Shown: piece after piece, positions 1 through 8,366 of the stretch | Layout of the letters: each line of letters opens with the position of its first letter | Position numbering within the stretch: the first letter of the stretch is position 1 | Source of the DNA: Candidatus Thorarchaeota archaeon | GTDB taxonomy: Archaea; Asgardarchaeota; Thorarchaeia; Thorarchaeales; Thorarchaeaceae | Reading direction: 5' to 3' | DNA: 47,403 nt | Assembly (NCBI GenBank): GCA_030612005.1 | Contig: JAUWOU010000011.1 | Span: 1 to 47,403, forward strand | Position numbers and translations under genes: made by a program | Notes under the pieces: model-generated | Seen by the model: the letters and a program-made list of their open reading frames with translations, nothing else | Databases searched by the model: none | Told to the model about the DNA's origin: nothing

Positions 1-1
1 A

Positions 2-1501
2 GAAATTTACTTACGGAATATGAAACGTGGTCGAGCCTTAGTTTCTATTCCCAATTCTGAAACCTTTGAGATTGCAACGAAACCGTTTGTTGACAAATTT
101 ATTCTAGATGATAAAGAAACAAAGCATGAATTAGAAGATGAAACGCTTCCTGAGATGGAATCAGTTTTAGTGCAGGATGCAATTTCCATTAAAGAAGATG
201 ATAATGAACCAAAAGAGAAACAAATTCCTGAAACAGAGGTGCAGACTGTCGTTTTTGATAGAGTTGGACGCTTTGGAAATCACGTTGTTGCATTTTTAGC
301 TTCAGCAGAAATATCAACAGAACAAGAAATCCGGGAGTTATTAACTTCACTTGATCCAACTGTAATGGATGATGATATTTCAGAAGTCATAAGAGATTTA
401 GTCACGTTGGGCACTATTGAACGTGAAGCACTATCCTTGGTTCCTGGTGGCTTTGTCTTTACACTTCCTGATAATGGATTAGAAGCCATTCGAAAGGTCA
501 TTGTAGAATATATTTCCGATAAATTAGGTATAGAACAGGATGAAACTACAAAGAAGAAACAACCAGATTGGCCCGACATGATTATCGAAGAAAAGGCTAT
601 TGTTATTCTACCTCAGCATCTAAGAGCTTCATCAATGGAAACAACCATGACTAAAATTCGTCATTATATGGAAATGCTCAATAATGGGATTAGTGAATTA
701 TTTGTTGTTGTTAGAGGAAGTGTTGCAGCTGCTAAACTCCGAGAACTATTAGATAAATTTGAAGAGTTTGATGCAGTACGTGTTGTTTCTGCCTTCCCAA
801 GCTCATTGGATTCAATGATTGAAAATCTGAATCGAAGAATCATTCAAAATAAGAGTCCTGATGATGTAGATGAAGATATGGGCCTTATTAGTGCAATGCA
901 TGAAATAGGTCCTGCAACAAGCAGAGCAATCCAGATACGATTATGGTTTGGCCTAATTCAGGATTTTGTAGATTTATCAAATGGTCAGATAAAGTGGGAA
1001 GTGCTTCTTGACTTCATTGAAACTACTGCGCTACAATCTCATAAAGGTAGATCAGCTCCTCTAACTGTTGAAGAGGGAAGAAGAGCTTTGACAGAGCTTC
1101 TGGCAGATGAGGTATTGATTGCTTTACGATCTAATACAGAAAGTAAAGTCATTGAAATGGAGCACGGTTTGTGGATAGTTAACTCATCAATATTAAAGAG
1201 ATTAAAAGAAGCAGCAACGCAAATCATAGAGATTGAGCTTAAGAAACATCACACAAAGGTTTCTCGTAATCATGGATATTATGACCTCTGTGCAAACAAT
1301 ACGTCATATGTGATTTTTCCGAATCAGCAGCAGCTGAGTACTTTATTGAATCTGCATAGTGATATAGCTTGTAGGACATGTAAATCATCAAAGGTTGTAT
1401 GTATTCTCACAGCTTCAGAATATCTTGAAGATAGCGTAGTTACTCCTGAAAACCTGATTATTAGGACAATGGATGATAATGTTTCTGCTCTTGTGACTTA
1501 G
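2..1501 (+). CDS. Partial protein with winged-helix-like region, possibly C-terminal part of a HerA/DUF87-type ATPase
   Basis: The frame is open to the window edge and the first ATG (base 20) has no clear ribosome site, so the gene probably begins upstream. The opening residues, around RGRALVSIPNSETFEI, look like the strand that closes the ATPase core of HerA/DUF87-type proteins, but no Walker motif is in view. An acidic linker follows, then a segment at roughly residues 80-150 that resembles a winged helix (FGNHVVAFLASAEIS onward). The rest is mixed alpha/beta that I do not recognise, with cysteines near the C terminus (CRTCKSSKVVC). It is convergent with ipk, and the two stop codons overlap by a few bases. 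The HerA link is inference. Confidence 0.55.
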   Translation, partial: EIYLRNMKRGRALVSIPNSETFEIATKPFVDKFILDDKETKHELEDETLPEMESVLVQDAISIKEDDNEPKEKQIPETEVQTVVFDRVGRFGNHVVAFLASAEISTEQEIRELLTSLDPTVMDDDISEVIRDLVTLGTIEREALSLVPGGFVFTLPDNGLEAIRKVIVEYISDKLGIEQDETTKKKQPDWPDMIIEEKAIVILPQHLRASSMETTMTKIRHYMEMLNNGISELFVVVRGSVAAAKLRELLDKFEEFDAVRVVSAFPSSLDSMIENLNRRIIQNKSPDDVDEDMGLISAMHEIGPATSRAIQIRLWFGLIQDFVDLSNGQIKWEVLLDFIETTALQSHKGRSAPLTVEEGRRALTELLADEVLIALRSNTESKVIEMEHGLWIVNSSILKRLKEAATQIIEIELKKHHTKVSRNHGYYDLCANNTSYVIFPNQQQLSTLLNLHSDIACRTCKSSKVVCILTASEYLEDSVVTPENLIIRTMDDNVSALVT

Positions 1502-2304
1502 GTAAATTGGATTCTGGTGCATATTACAGAATTGTTCTCAAGTAGTGCGGTTAAACGACCGGCAACAAGTAAATTGAAGATTACAATATCTACATTTTGA
1601 CTTGCTAGATTTAGAAGCTCGGTAATTTTCTTAGTCATTCCTCCAGTTACATCAGTACTGGAAGATGGTCCTGTTAGTGAAAGTATCATATTTTTGTTTG
1701 AATTGTTAATGAGAGGAATGTATTTTGCATTTGGATTCACTGCTGGGTTATCATCCATAACACCATCTACATTTGTGCCAATGAAAACAGCTTTAGGACT
1801 AAGCTGTTCCGCAAGATATTTTGCAATTGTATCACCACTTAGAATAGATGCGGATTTTGTTTCATCAATACATACATCCCCATGAATAATCACAGTGGTA
1901 CCTGCGTTCAATGTTTCTTCGATTATCTTTGTTGGAAAGTGATCTATCAAATTATCGCGTAGTGTTACAAACATGAAAGGGGAAATCACTACTCCGGGAA
2001 TCCCTTGGGCGCTCAACTCATTTTCTACTTTTGATGCAAGAAGAGACATATTATGACGAATTTCTGGAATTCCTGCGAGTAGTTGCGTGGGTGAGGTATC
2101 AGGATTTCCAAAACCATGTTTATGAGCCGCTTGATGGCCATGTGCACCACCACCGAGAACTACTATCAACTCGCCATTATGGATCGCGAGCTCTTTCGCG
2201 ATACGACTAAGATGTTTCTCGTTAACTGCTGGAGGTGACAATTCTTTGTGAGTAATCACAGAACCTCCTAATTTAACAATCACTAGATTCTCCAATTGTA
2301 ACAC
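1498..2304 (-). CDS. ipk: Isopentenyl phosphate kinase
   Basis: Amino-acid-kinase-fold enzyme that phosphorylates isopentenyl phosphate to isopentenyl diphosphate in the archaeal alternative mevalonate pathway. The N-terminal VKLGGSVITHK is the phosphate-binding loop. GGGAHGHQ corresponds to the family segment GGGSFGH and keeps a histidine at the catalytic position. NVDGVMDDNP and TDVTGGMTKK are the nucleotide-binding and C-terminal family motifs. At 268 aa the length is normal. The start is GTG at 2304, right before the conserved first strand. It is divergent from rpsJ and overlaps the stop of the upstream convergent gene. Fosfomycin kinase and carbamate kinase share the fold, but the TDVTGGM motif favours IPK. 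Confidence 0.9.
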   Translation of the reverse strand: MLQLENLVIVKLGGSVITHKELSPPAVNEKHLSRIAKELAIHNGELIVVLGGGAHGHQAAHKHGFGNPDTSPTQLLAGIPEIRHNMSLLASKVENELSAQGIPGVVISPFMFVTLRDNLIDHFPTKIIEETLNAGTTVIIHGDVCIDETKSASILSGDTIAKYLAEQLSPKAVFIGTNVDGVMDDNPAVNPNAKYIPLINNSNKNMILSLTGPSSSTDVTGGMTKKITELLNLASQNVDIVIFNLLVAGRLTALLENNSVICTRIQFT

Positions 2305-2439
2305 ATTTTATCATGAGTGAGTGTCACTCTTATGGACGTTACCATTTCATGGCGTATATTTCATTCACAAGACAAGCTTTTTATCCGATTCATTTTCCGT
2401 AGCCCTTGGACACCTCTAAAGGCAGAGAGTGATTAATAC

Positions 2440-2751
2440 ATGACTCAAAGAGCACGAATTCGATTATCAAGTACGAGTACAGAACATCTAGATGGAGTCT
2501 GTAATCAAATTAAGAGAATTACTCGAAAGACCGGTGTCCGAATGGCAGGCCCAATACCACTACCTACTCGTAGGATGGTAATTCCCACACGAAAGACTCC
2601 TTGCGGTCAGGGATCTGCTTCTTGGGATAAATGGGAAATGCGTGTTCATAAAAGACTCATTGATATTGATGCTGATGAGAGAGCAATTCGTCAGATTATG
2701 CGTGTAAGAATTCCTGATTCAGTATATATCGAGATTGAACTAACTGGATAA
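2440..2751 (+). CDS. rpsJ: Ribosomal protein uS10
   Basis: Small-subunit ribosomal protein S10 of archaeal/eukaryotic S20 type, 103 aa, full length. Recognised from the N-terminal strand [10 protein letters not shown], the loop GPIPLPTRR, the segment [12 protein letters not shown] and the C-terminal pattern [10 protein letters not shown]...[11 protein letters not shown]. In many archaea rps10 follows the elongation factor 1-alpha gene. Here it stands alone, divergent from ipk and followed by glmS, so the usual translation operon has been broken. Confidence 0.97.
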   Translation: MTQRARIRLSSTSTEHLDGVCNQIKRITRKTGVRMAGPIPLPTRRMVIPTRKTPCGQGSASWDKWEMRVHKRLIDIDADERAIRQIMRVRIPDSVYIEIELTG

Positions 2752-2760
2752 ACTAGTGCG

Positions 2761-2768
2761 TTTATATC
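2761..2768 (+). promoter_or_regulatory. Candidate TATA box for glmS
   Basis: TTTATATC lies about 70 bases before the glmS ATG in the rpsJ-glmS spacer. Archaeal TATA boxes sit about 25 bases upstream of transcription starts, which would leave a leader of roughly 40 bases containing a GAGG ribosome site near 2819. Assigned by eye only. Confidence 0.3.
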
Positions 2769-2833
2769 CTGATACAAAGCCTTTTTGCACCATTGTGCAA
2801 GTCTTACATATTCACCTCTGAGGAATTCAGCTT

Positions 2834-4660
2834 ATGTGTGGTATTATCGGTGTAGTTCAAAAGCGTGGTGATGTTGCTCCATTCATACATCAGGCACTCA
2901 AACGACTTGAGTATAGAGGCTATGATTCTGTTGGAGTAACAACGATTAAACAGCACAAATTGTACATTAAGAAAGACAAGGGGAAAGTCGAAGAGGTTCA
3001 TAGAAAACTTGACCTTGATGAGATGTCTGGATCTATAGGCATTGGTCACACACGTTGGGCAACCCATGGAGTACCATCCATGTTGAATTCACATCCTCAC
3101 TTTGATTGTAATAATGAAATTGCCGTTGTTCATAATGGTGTAATTGAAAATTTCATGGAACTTCGAAAGGAACTTAGTGCAAAGGGTCACAAGTTTAAGT
3201 CCGAAACTGATACCGAAATAATTCCCCATTTGCTCGAAGATTATATGAAAAATGGTATGGATTTAGTAGAAGCAGTCAAGGAAGTAACAAAACGAATTGA
3301 AGGAACTTATGCAATTGTTGTAATGAGTACAAAGGAAAATGAGGACAAAATTGTATGTACTCGCGATGGAAACCCATTAGTTATTGGCAGAAAGAAAGAT
3401 GTTTCGTATGTATCCTCTGATATCCCAGCATTTTTACCCATGACAAATGATATGATTCTTCTTCTTGATGGAGAGATTGCGTGTCTGACTAGTGATGAAA
3501 TAAGAATAGAAAGTTTGTCAGATGGGAGTGAGATTAAACGGGACAGTATTGAGATTAGCTGGACTGCAGATCAAGCACAGAAGAGTGGTTATCCACATTT
3601 TATGCTTAAAGAAATACATGAACAGCCAGATGCTATTAGAAACACATTACGACTCAAAGGTGATATGATCAAACAGGCTGCAAAGATAATCCATTCATCT
3701 GATAGGGTCTTTATGTTGGCCATGGGTACTTCTGGTCATTCAGCTTTAGCTGGCCGACACATGTTTGCATCAATTGCTGGAGTACTTCCAACATTCGAGC
3801 TCGCCAGTGATTTCTCAGACACAGTATATGGAGCTTTGACTGATAGGGATTGTATCATAGCAATTACTCAATCTGGAGAAACTACTGATACTATTACTGC
3901 TGTTAAGTATGCAAAGGAACGGGGAGTCAAAATAGTTGCAATATCAAATGTTGTAGGAAGCTCGATTACACGTCTTGCAGATCTTACGATTTTGACACAA
4001 GCAGGACCAGAAATTGGAGTAGCTGCCACAAAGACCTTCATGGTCCAGCTTACTTCCCTTGCTTTGATTGCACTAGCTCTTGGAGAACTAACAGGTTTCA
4101 CAGATTTGAAAAGTATTGAAAATAAACGAAAATGTTTGGAGAAGATACCTGAAATTGTATCTGAAACTATTTCAAGAAATGAAGAATTATCAAGGAGACT
4201 TGCTGGTGAGCTCTATGATAAAACAAGTCTTCTTTTCTTAGGTAGGGGTGTATCAATTGCAACTGCAGAAGAAGCTGCATTGAAATTGAAAGAGATTGCT
4301 TACAATCATGCCGAGGCGTACTCTGCAGGTGAATCAAAACATGGACCAATTGCACTTGTTGAAGATGGATTTCCTGTAATTTTTATTGCACCAAACGATG
4401 AAACTCGAAGTAGAATGATTGGGAATATCATGGAGATGAAAGCACGAGGAGCGTCTGTAGTTTCCGTAATTCTCAAAGACGACACTGAATTAGAAAGTCT
4501 CTCAAAATTCGTGTTCCCAATACCCGAAGATATTGAACCAGAGTTCTCAACAATGGTGTTTATTGTACCTCTTCAGCTATTTAGCTATTATATGGCATTA
4601 AGAAAAGGGTATGATCCAGATATGCCTCGCAATCTTGCAAAGTCAGTCACTGTTCTTTGA
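2834..4660 (+). CDS. glmS: Glutamine--fructose-6-phosphate aminotransferase (isomerizing)
   Basis: Makes glucosamine-6-phosphate from fructose-6-phosphate and glutamine, the entry to UDP-GlcNAc and cell-surface glycans. The N-terminal nucleophile glutaminase starts MCGIIGVV with Cys2 as nucleophile and has GHTRWATHG and HNGVIEN. Two SIS sugar-binding domains follow: the first with AMGTSGHSALA and TQSGETTDT, the second with FLGRGVSIATAEEAALKLKE and GESKHGPIAL. The C terminus, MPRNLAKSVTV, is the conserved catalytic tail. At 608 aa it is full length. A GAGG ribosome site precedes the ATG. It is probably its own transcription unit. Confidence 0.97.
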   Translation: MCGIIGVVQKRGDVAPFIHQALKRLEYRGYDSVGVTTIKQHKLYIKKDKGKVEEVHRKLDLDEMSGSIGIGHTRWATHGVPSMLNSHPHFDCNNEIAVVHNGVIENFMELRKELSAKGHKFKSETDTEIIPHLLEDYMKNGMDLVEAVKEVTKRIEGTYAIVVMSTKENEDKIVCTRDGNPLVIGRKKDVSYVSSDIPAFLPMTNDMILLLDGEIACLTSDEIRIESLSDGSEIKRDSIEISWTADQAQKSGYPHFMLKEIHEQPDAIRNTLRLKGDMIKQAAKIIHSSDRVFMLAMGTSGHSALAGRHMFASIAGVLPTFELASDFSDTVYGALTDRDCIIAITQSGETTDTITAVKYAKERGVKIVAISNVVGSSITRLADLTILTQAGPEIGVAATKTFMVQLTSLALIALALGELTGFTDLKSIENKRKCLEKIPEIVSETISRNEELSRRLAGELYDKTSLLFLGRGVSIATAEEAALKLKEIAYNHAEAYSAGESKHGPIALVEDGFPVIFIAPNDETRSRMIGNIMEMKARGASVVSVILKDDTELESLSKFVFPIPEDIEPEFSTMVFIVPLQLFSYYMALRKGYDPDMPRNLAKSVTVL

Positions 4661-4705
4661 GGACTTTAAATCATCAATGTACGACTATTGTATGAGGAAA
4701 AGTGT

Positions 4706-4954
4706 ATGTTCTTCCAGATTCTAAGCCCACTTGTAGACTTTACAAACTTAATCGCAGGATATTTTGCTGAGATTTGGGATTTTCTAATCTTTGTTGGGAA
4801 TATTTCGTCATTCGTTGTTGTTTTAATAGGTGCGATTCTGTGGTTCACTGAAGTGAATCAAAAAAGAGGTAAGGGGTTAGTGTTCAGTGGAATACTACTA
4901 GCAATCACTATTCAGTACTTTGTATTCTTTCCCCCAAGTTTTGCATTAGCATAA
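4706..4954 (+). CDS. Small two-helix membrane protein
   Basis: An 82-residue hydrophobic protein of unknown function. Two strong membrane segments are visible: around FLIFVGNISSFVVVLIGAIL and a C-terminal one around VFSGILLAITIQYFVFF, joined by a polar loop EVNQKRGKG. I chose the ATG at 4706 because GAGG lies 8 bases upstream; an in-frame TTG at 4688 would add six residues and lacks a ribosome site. It follows glmS closely and is convergent with the aminotransferase-like gene, with a gap of only 3 bases. Confidence 0.65.
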   Translation: MFFQILSPLVDFTNLIAGYFAEIWDFLIFVGNISSFVVVLIGAILWFTEVNQKRGKGLVFSGILLAITIQYFVFFPPSFALA

Positions 4955-4957
4955 TAA

Positions 4958-6172
4958 TCACAGCAATTGTTTAGAGATTGTAATAAGAGTGTCAGCAAGC
5001 CTATCAATATCACTAATTGAATTGTATGCATGAATTGATGCTTGAATGAGACCGTCATCTGTTAGTGATTGAATCAATGGATGTGCACAAACAAGTCCAC
5101 TTCTTACTGCAATATTGGATTCATCCAAGAATAGTGCAATATCATGGCAACCTACCTCAGAGGGGTTTCCAAGATTGAAACCAAAAATAGTATTTTTGTC
5201 ACTTGGATTTCCATAAAGTGTCAGATTGGCTATCTCCATTAACCGTTTCTTCATATATCTAGATAAATCTACGATATGATGTGATAGACCCTTTGTGTGA
5301 AGATCAGTGAGATATTCGATTGAAGATCCAAGTCCTGCAATTGCTGGAACATTGATATACCCTGATTCGAATTTGTCTGGTTGAAAAGCAGTTTCATATG
5401 TGGTGTTTGTTACATCAGAAACAGAAAATCCTCCCAAGATTCCTGGTATATGATTGTCCTCTGTTGTCGGAGATATCCATTGGATAGCTAAACCTGGAGG
5501 CGCCATGAGACCGATATTTGCAGAAAAGATAAGAACATCACACCCAAGAGTAATTGGAGACTCTTGTATCAATCCCATTGATCTTGTTGCATCTGTTAAT
5601 AGTATTGCATCATGTTCATGAACTATATCTGCAACTTCAGGTATTGGATTCATAGTTCCAATTCCTGGGAGAATATGCCCAATAGCAACAAATCCTGTTT
5701 TGTCATCTATTGATTGTTCTAGTGATTCTAAAGATATGGAACCATCACTATCAATTGGTATTGTTGTGACATCAAGACCTAGAATTTCAGCAGCTCTTAA
5801 TATTGAAACAAATACCGAGTTTTCTTCATTTTGGGAGATAATGACTTTCTCTTTCTTTTTTTGTTTCCAATCATATCCGAACAATAGTGACGCAATAGCA
5901 GAGGGTATTGATTTTTGGAAAGAAAGTGAAGATGGTTCACTCTCAAGGAATGTTGCTAAGGATTTTCGAGTATCCTCAACAATACTACTACCTTTCACTG
6001 CGAATTTGTGTGCTCCACGGCGAGTAGAAACAATTATGTTATCAAGAAAATTCGTTGTTGTTTTCACAGAAACTTTGGGTACTAATGTAGTACTTGCTGA
6101 ATCAAAAAATGCAAGATTGGGATTCTGTTCATAAATACCAAAGTCCGATTTGATGTCTAACCAATCTGTCAT
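4958..6172 (-). CDS. Class V aminotransferase / cysteine desulfurase-like protein lacking the PLP lysine
   Basis: Fold type I protein of the SufS/class V aminotransferase family, 404 aa, normal length. Conserved landmarks are present: FFDSASTTLVP at the N terminus, an Asp for the PLP pyridine nitrogen (LLTDATRSMG, Asp194), PDKFESGYINVPAI, and the C-terminal RSGLVCAHPL with Arg357 and Cys362, where SufS has its catalytic Cys. The motif that should hold the PLP lysine (SGHK..GP.G in SufS) reads SANIGLMAPPG at 217-227, with no lysine. The usual His pair near residue 115 is QNEENS. It is therefore probably not a normal PLP enzyme; a scaffold or regulatory role is possible. The nucleotides covering the motif were read directly and no frameshift is needed. 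Confidence 0.8.
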   Translation of the reverse strand: MTDWLDIKSDFGIYEQNPNLAFFDSASTTLVPKVSVKTTTNFLDNIIVSTRRGAHKFAVKGSSIVEDTRKSLATFLESEPSSLSFQKSIPSAIASLLFGYDWKQKKKEKVIISQNEENSVFVSILRAAEILGLDVTTIPIDSDGSISLESLEQSIDDKTGFVAIGHILPGIGTMNPIPEVADIVHEHDAILLTDATRSMGLIQESPITLGCDVLIFSANIGLMAPPGLAIQWISPTTEDNHIPGILGGFSVSDVTNTTYETAFQPDKFESGYINVPAIAGLGSSIEYLTDLHTKGLSHHIVDLSRYMKKRLMEIANLTLYGNPSDKNTIFGFNLGNPSEVGCHDIALFLDESNIAVRSGLVCAHPLIQSLTDDGLIQASIHAYNSISDIDRLADTLITISKQLL

Positions 6173-6234
6173 TATACCGTTGTTGCAGGATAAACTGCTT
6201 TAATACCATACTATATTCTAGTCAGTTGATAAGA

Positions 6235-7221
6235 ATGGAAGAAAAACTTGTAGAAGGGTACTTTGTCAAAACCTCGGATAATCTGATATTTGAAGTAAAA
6301 GGAGTGGTACATCCCCATGATCGAATTATTGCCTATGTAAGGTATGTACCAAATTTAGATTCACCAGGTTCAGATTCAAGTTTTAGGAAGATTTACAATC
6401 TTCACGAGAGAGAGGAATATCTCAGTAATGGGTTCTTAGGGTATTTGTGGTTCAGCAAGACTCATGGTAGGGTTTTACAAGCAGTTCCACACAAAAAGAT
6501 AGTACGGGTACTTAATCCCATTGAACATATGAATCAGATTCGAAATGATAAGAGTGCACTTTCCATAGCAACAACTAATCTAGTTGAGTTGTTACTTGAT
6601 AATACTAGAATAGATAGAACGGAAATAGGTGTTACTGGATCCCAACTTGTAGGTGTCGCAACAGAAACATCAGATATTGACCTAGTTGTATATGGTGAAT
6701 CTACTTGTAGAAAATTTTACAATAAACTAAGAAAGAATTTTGACAAGATTTCAAGGTTAGAGCGTTATGAGGGAGAACTTCTAGATGCTCATGTCTTATT
6801 TAGATGGGGTAGTTTAACCGAGCATCGAGAACTCCTTCATAGGATTGAGAGTACAAAAATTTTGCAAGGTGTATTTGAATCACATCAATTCTTCATTAGA
6901 TTAGTCAAACGTCCTCAAGATGTTGAAGAGATTTTTGGACAAATCATGACTGAGAATTTGAAAACTAGGGAAGTTCATTGTTCAGTAATTAAAGATCGAA
7001 ACTCAATTTTTACTCCATGTACATATCAAGTGGAATCATTAAATCTTCCGAAGCTTAAACAACTTGTCAGCTATCGGGGACGATTCACAGAACAAGTTTC
7101 AAGTGGCATGTCTGTGAAATCTAGGGGTAGGCTTGAGAACGTAATTGATAGTAGTACAGGTGAAAACTATCAGCAACTAGTTCTGGGAGAGAATCCATCT
7201 GATTATCTGATTCCAATATGA
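6235..7221 (+). CDS. Predicted nucleotidyltransferase (archaeal COG1665-like)
   Basis: A 328-aa protein with a minimal nucleotidyltransferase core of the DNA polymerase beta superfamily in its middle: GVTGSQLVGVATETSDIDL, matching the GS...D.D pattern with metal-binding aspartates. The N-terminal half has the features of an archaeal family annotated as predicted nucleotidyltransferase: IAYVRYVPN, KIYNLHEREEYL and a GRVLQAVPH segment. The substrate is unknown. ATG at 6235 is preferred; a TTG nine bases upstream is also in frame. A T/A-rich stretch 25-35 bases upstream could be a TATA box for a nearly leaderless transcript. Confidence 0.75.
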   Translation: MEEKLVEGYFVKTSDNLIFEVKGVVHPHDRIIAYVRYVPNLDSPGSDSSFRKIYNLHEREEYLSNGFLGYLWFSKTHGRVLQAVPHKKIVRVLNPIEHMNQIRNDKSALSIATTNLVELLLDNTRIDRTEIGVTGSQLVGVATETSDIDLVVYGESTCRKFYNKLRKNFDKISRLERYEGELLDAHVLFRWGSLTEHRELLHRIESTKILQGVFESHQFFIRLVKRPQDVEEIFGQIMTENLKTREVHCSVIKDRNSIFTPCTYQVESLNLPKLKQLVSYRGRFTEQVSSGMSVKSRGRLENVIDSSTGENYQQLVLGENPSDYLIPI

Positions 7222-7691
7222 GTTCACAAGCTTGTTTCTCATAAACACAAATTCACACAATTTTATTGTGAATGGCGCCATAATTGTGAATACTCTGAGA
7301 AAAACAGCCTTTTGCTTGCTTCTTGAAGAAAAATTGGCTTCGATATATCTTCTTATCCTTGTGAATAGACACACCCCTCCGTTTCCAGTGGAACTGAGTA
7401 AGCGGACATATGAAATGCTTACTACCTCATTCACACACTACATAAAACAGTGAATAGTGAACAGGCTGGAGAAATATCTTATTTTTGTGATTAAAGGCCT
7501 CATAATCCTTTTTTATTCATTAGAAGGCAATAAAGGACGTGAGCACACGAAAAACGAGGGGGACGTGTTCTATATCTGTGCAGACGTCCTATGTAGCTCT
7601 TATCTACGTATATTCAATTCACATACTCACACTTATTTGGATAATGATACTATCTTGATGTGAATAAGATAGTTAGTGATAGGTGAAAAAT
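7222..7691 (+). promoter_or_regulatory. 470-base non-coding leader with repeated TGTGAAT / ATTCACA motifs
   Basis: No convincing gene lies here; the short open frames lack codon structure and ribosome sites. The heptamer TGTGAAT or its complement occurs at 7251-7257, 7267-7273, 7285-7291, 7360-7366, 7429-7435, 7617-7623 and 7659-7665, with a one-mismatch copy at 7449-7455. The first two form a perfect inverted repeat with a 9-base spacer. The last sits in the loop of an 8-bp inverted repeat, ACTATCTT (7649-7656) with AAGATAGT (7666-7673), just before the next gene. This looks like an operator cluster for the downstream gene; autoregulation is inference. Confidence 0.5.
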
Positions 7692-8318
7692 ATGAACGAT
7701 GGAGAACGAACAAATTATGTCTATGAATTCACATATAGTTCAGCTCCAGGGCTTCGTGAGATTTTCCAGTGTAAGTATGTGAGCCCTAGTGAGGCACTTA
7801 CCAGATTCAAAAAGATCCTATCATTGACAGAATCGCCCTTTGATTTCAAGATTCATGTATCAGATGCAACGATGGGAGAAGAATCAAGTTTTCAAGTCAA
7901 GGGTGGTAGTATAGAAGAGATGTTTGCCAAGTTTAAGGTATTCCTCGAAACAAGTACAGGTTGCACCTTTGAAGAAGTTATTGAAACTTCAGAAGTAGGT
8001 TTTGATGAAACTCGATTAGAATCCATGAGTAACTATGAGAAGATGCAAGTAATCATATATGCATCCTTCAAGCATGGGAAATTCTCTTCGCTTGATGTTG
8101 CAGAAATTTATGAAGATTCATTTAGTGAAAATCTTCCAAAGAGTACAGCTTCTACCTATCTTGCACGAATGTGGAATAATAATAAAGGACACCTTGAACG
8201 TTATGGAAATAGATCAGGGTATACATACCGTCTCAAAACAGAGATAAAACAAGTTTTGAGAGAAACAGAAAGAGCAGAAGAGCTCTTAGCAGCTATTCAG
8301 ATGCAAGTCAGGGATTAG
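7692..8318 (+). CDS. Hypothetical protein with C-terminal winged-helix-like domain
   Basis: 208 aa, family not recognised. The N-terminal half is alpha/beta (VYEFTYSSAPGLREIFQCKYVSP). The C-terminal half, about residues 120-190, reads as a helix-turn-helix or winged helix: EKMQVIIYASFKHGKFSSLDVAEIY, then STASTYLARMWNNN and a strand YGNRSGYTYRLK. It ends in a charged helix. ATG 7692 has AGGTG seven bases upstream and is preferred over the GTG at 7683. It sits behind the TGTGAAT-rich leader, so it may be a self-regulated DNA-binding protein; that is inference. Confidence 0.7.
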   Translation: MNDGERTNYVYEFTYSSAPGLREIFQCKYVSPSEALTRFKKILSLTESPFDFKIHVSDATMGEESSFQVKGGSIEEMFAKFKVFLETSTGCTFEEVIETSEVGFDETRLESMSNYEKMQVIIYASFKHGKFSSLDVAEIYEDSFSENLPKSTASTYLARMWNNNKGHLERYGNRSGYTYRLKTEIKQVLRETERAEELLAAIQMQVRD

Positions 8319-8348
8319 CTGGATACTCTTCTGCATACAAATTTTCCT

Positions 8349-8366
8349 GTACTAATGGTATTACAA
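8349..8366. repeat. 9-bp-phased GTAWTAC box pair, site 1
   Basis: Boxes GTACTAA at 8349 and GTATTAC at 8358, exactly 9 bp apart, between two convergent genes. The second box runs into the end of the SDH gene. First member of the series described in the findings. Confidence 0.4.

Noticed and set aside
7232-7663. Two short open frames in the TGTGAAT-rich leader
   Set aside because: No ribosome sites, odd composition, and they overlap the repeated motifs; judged non-coding.
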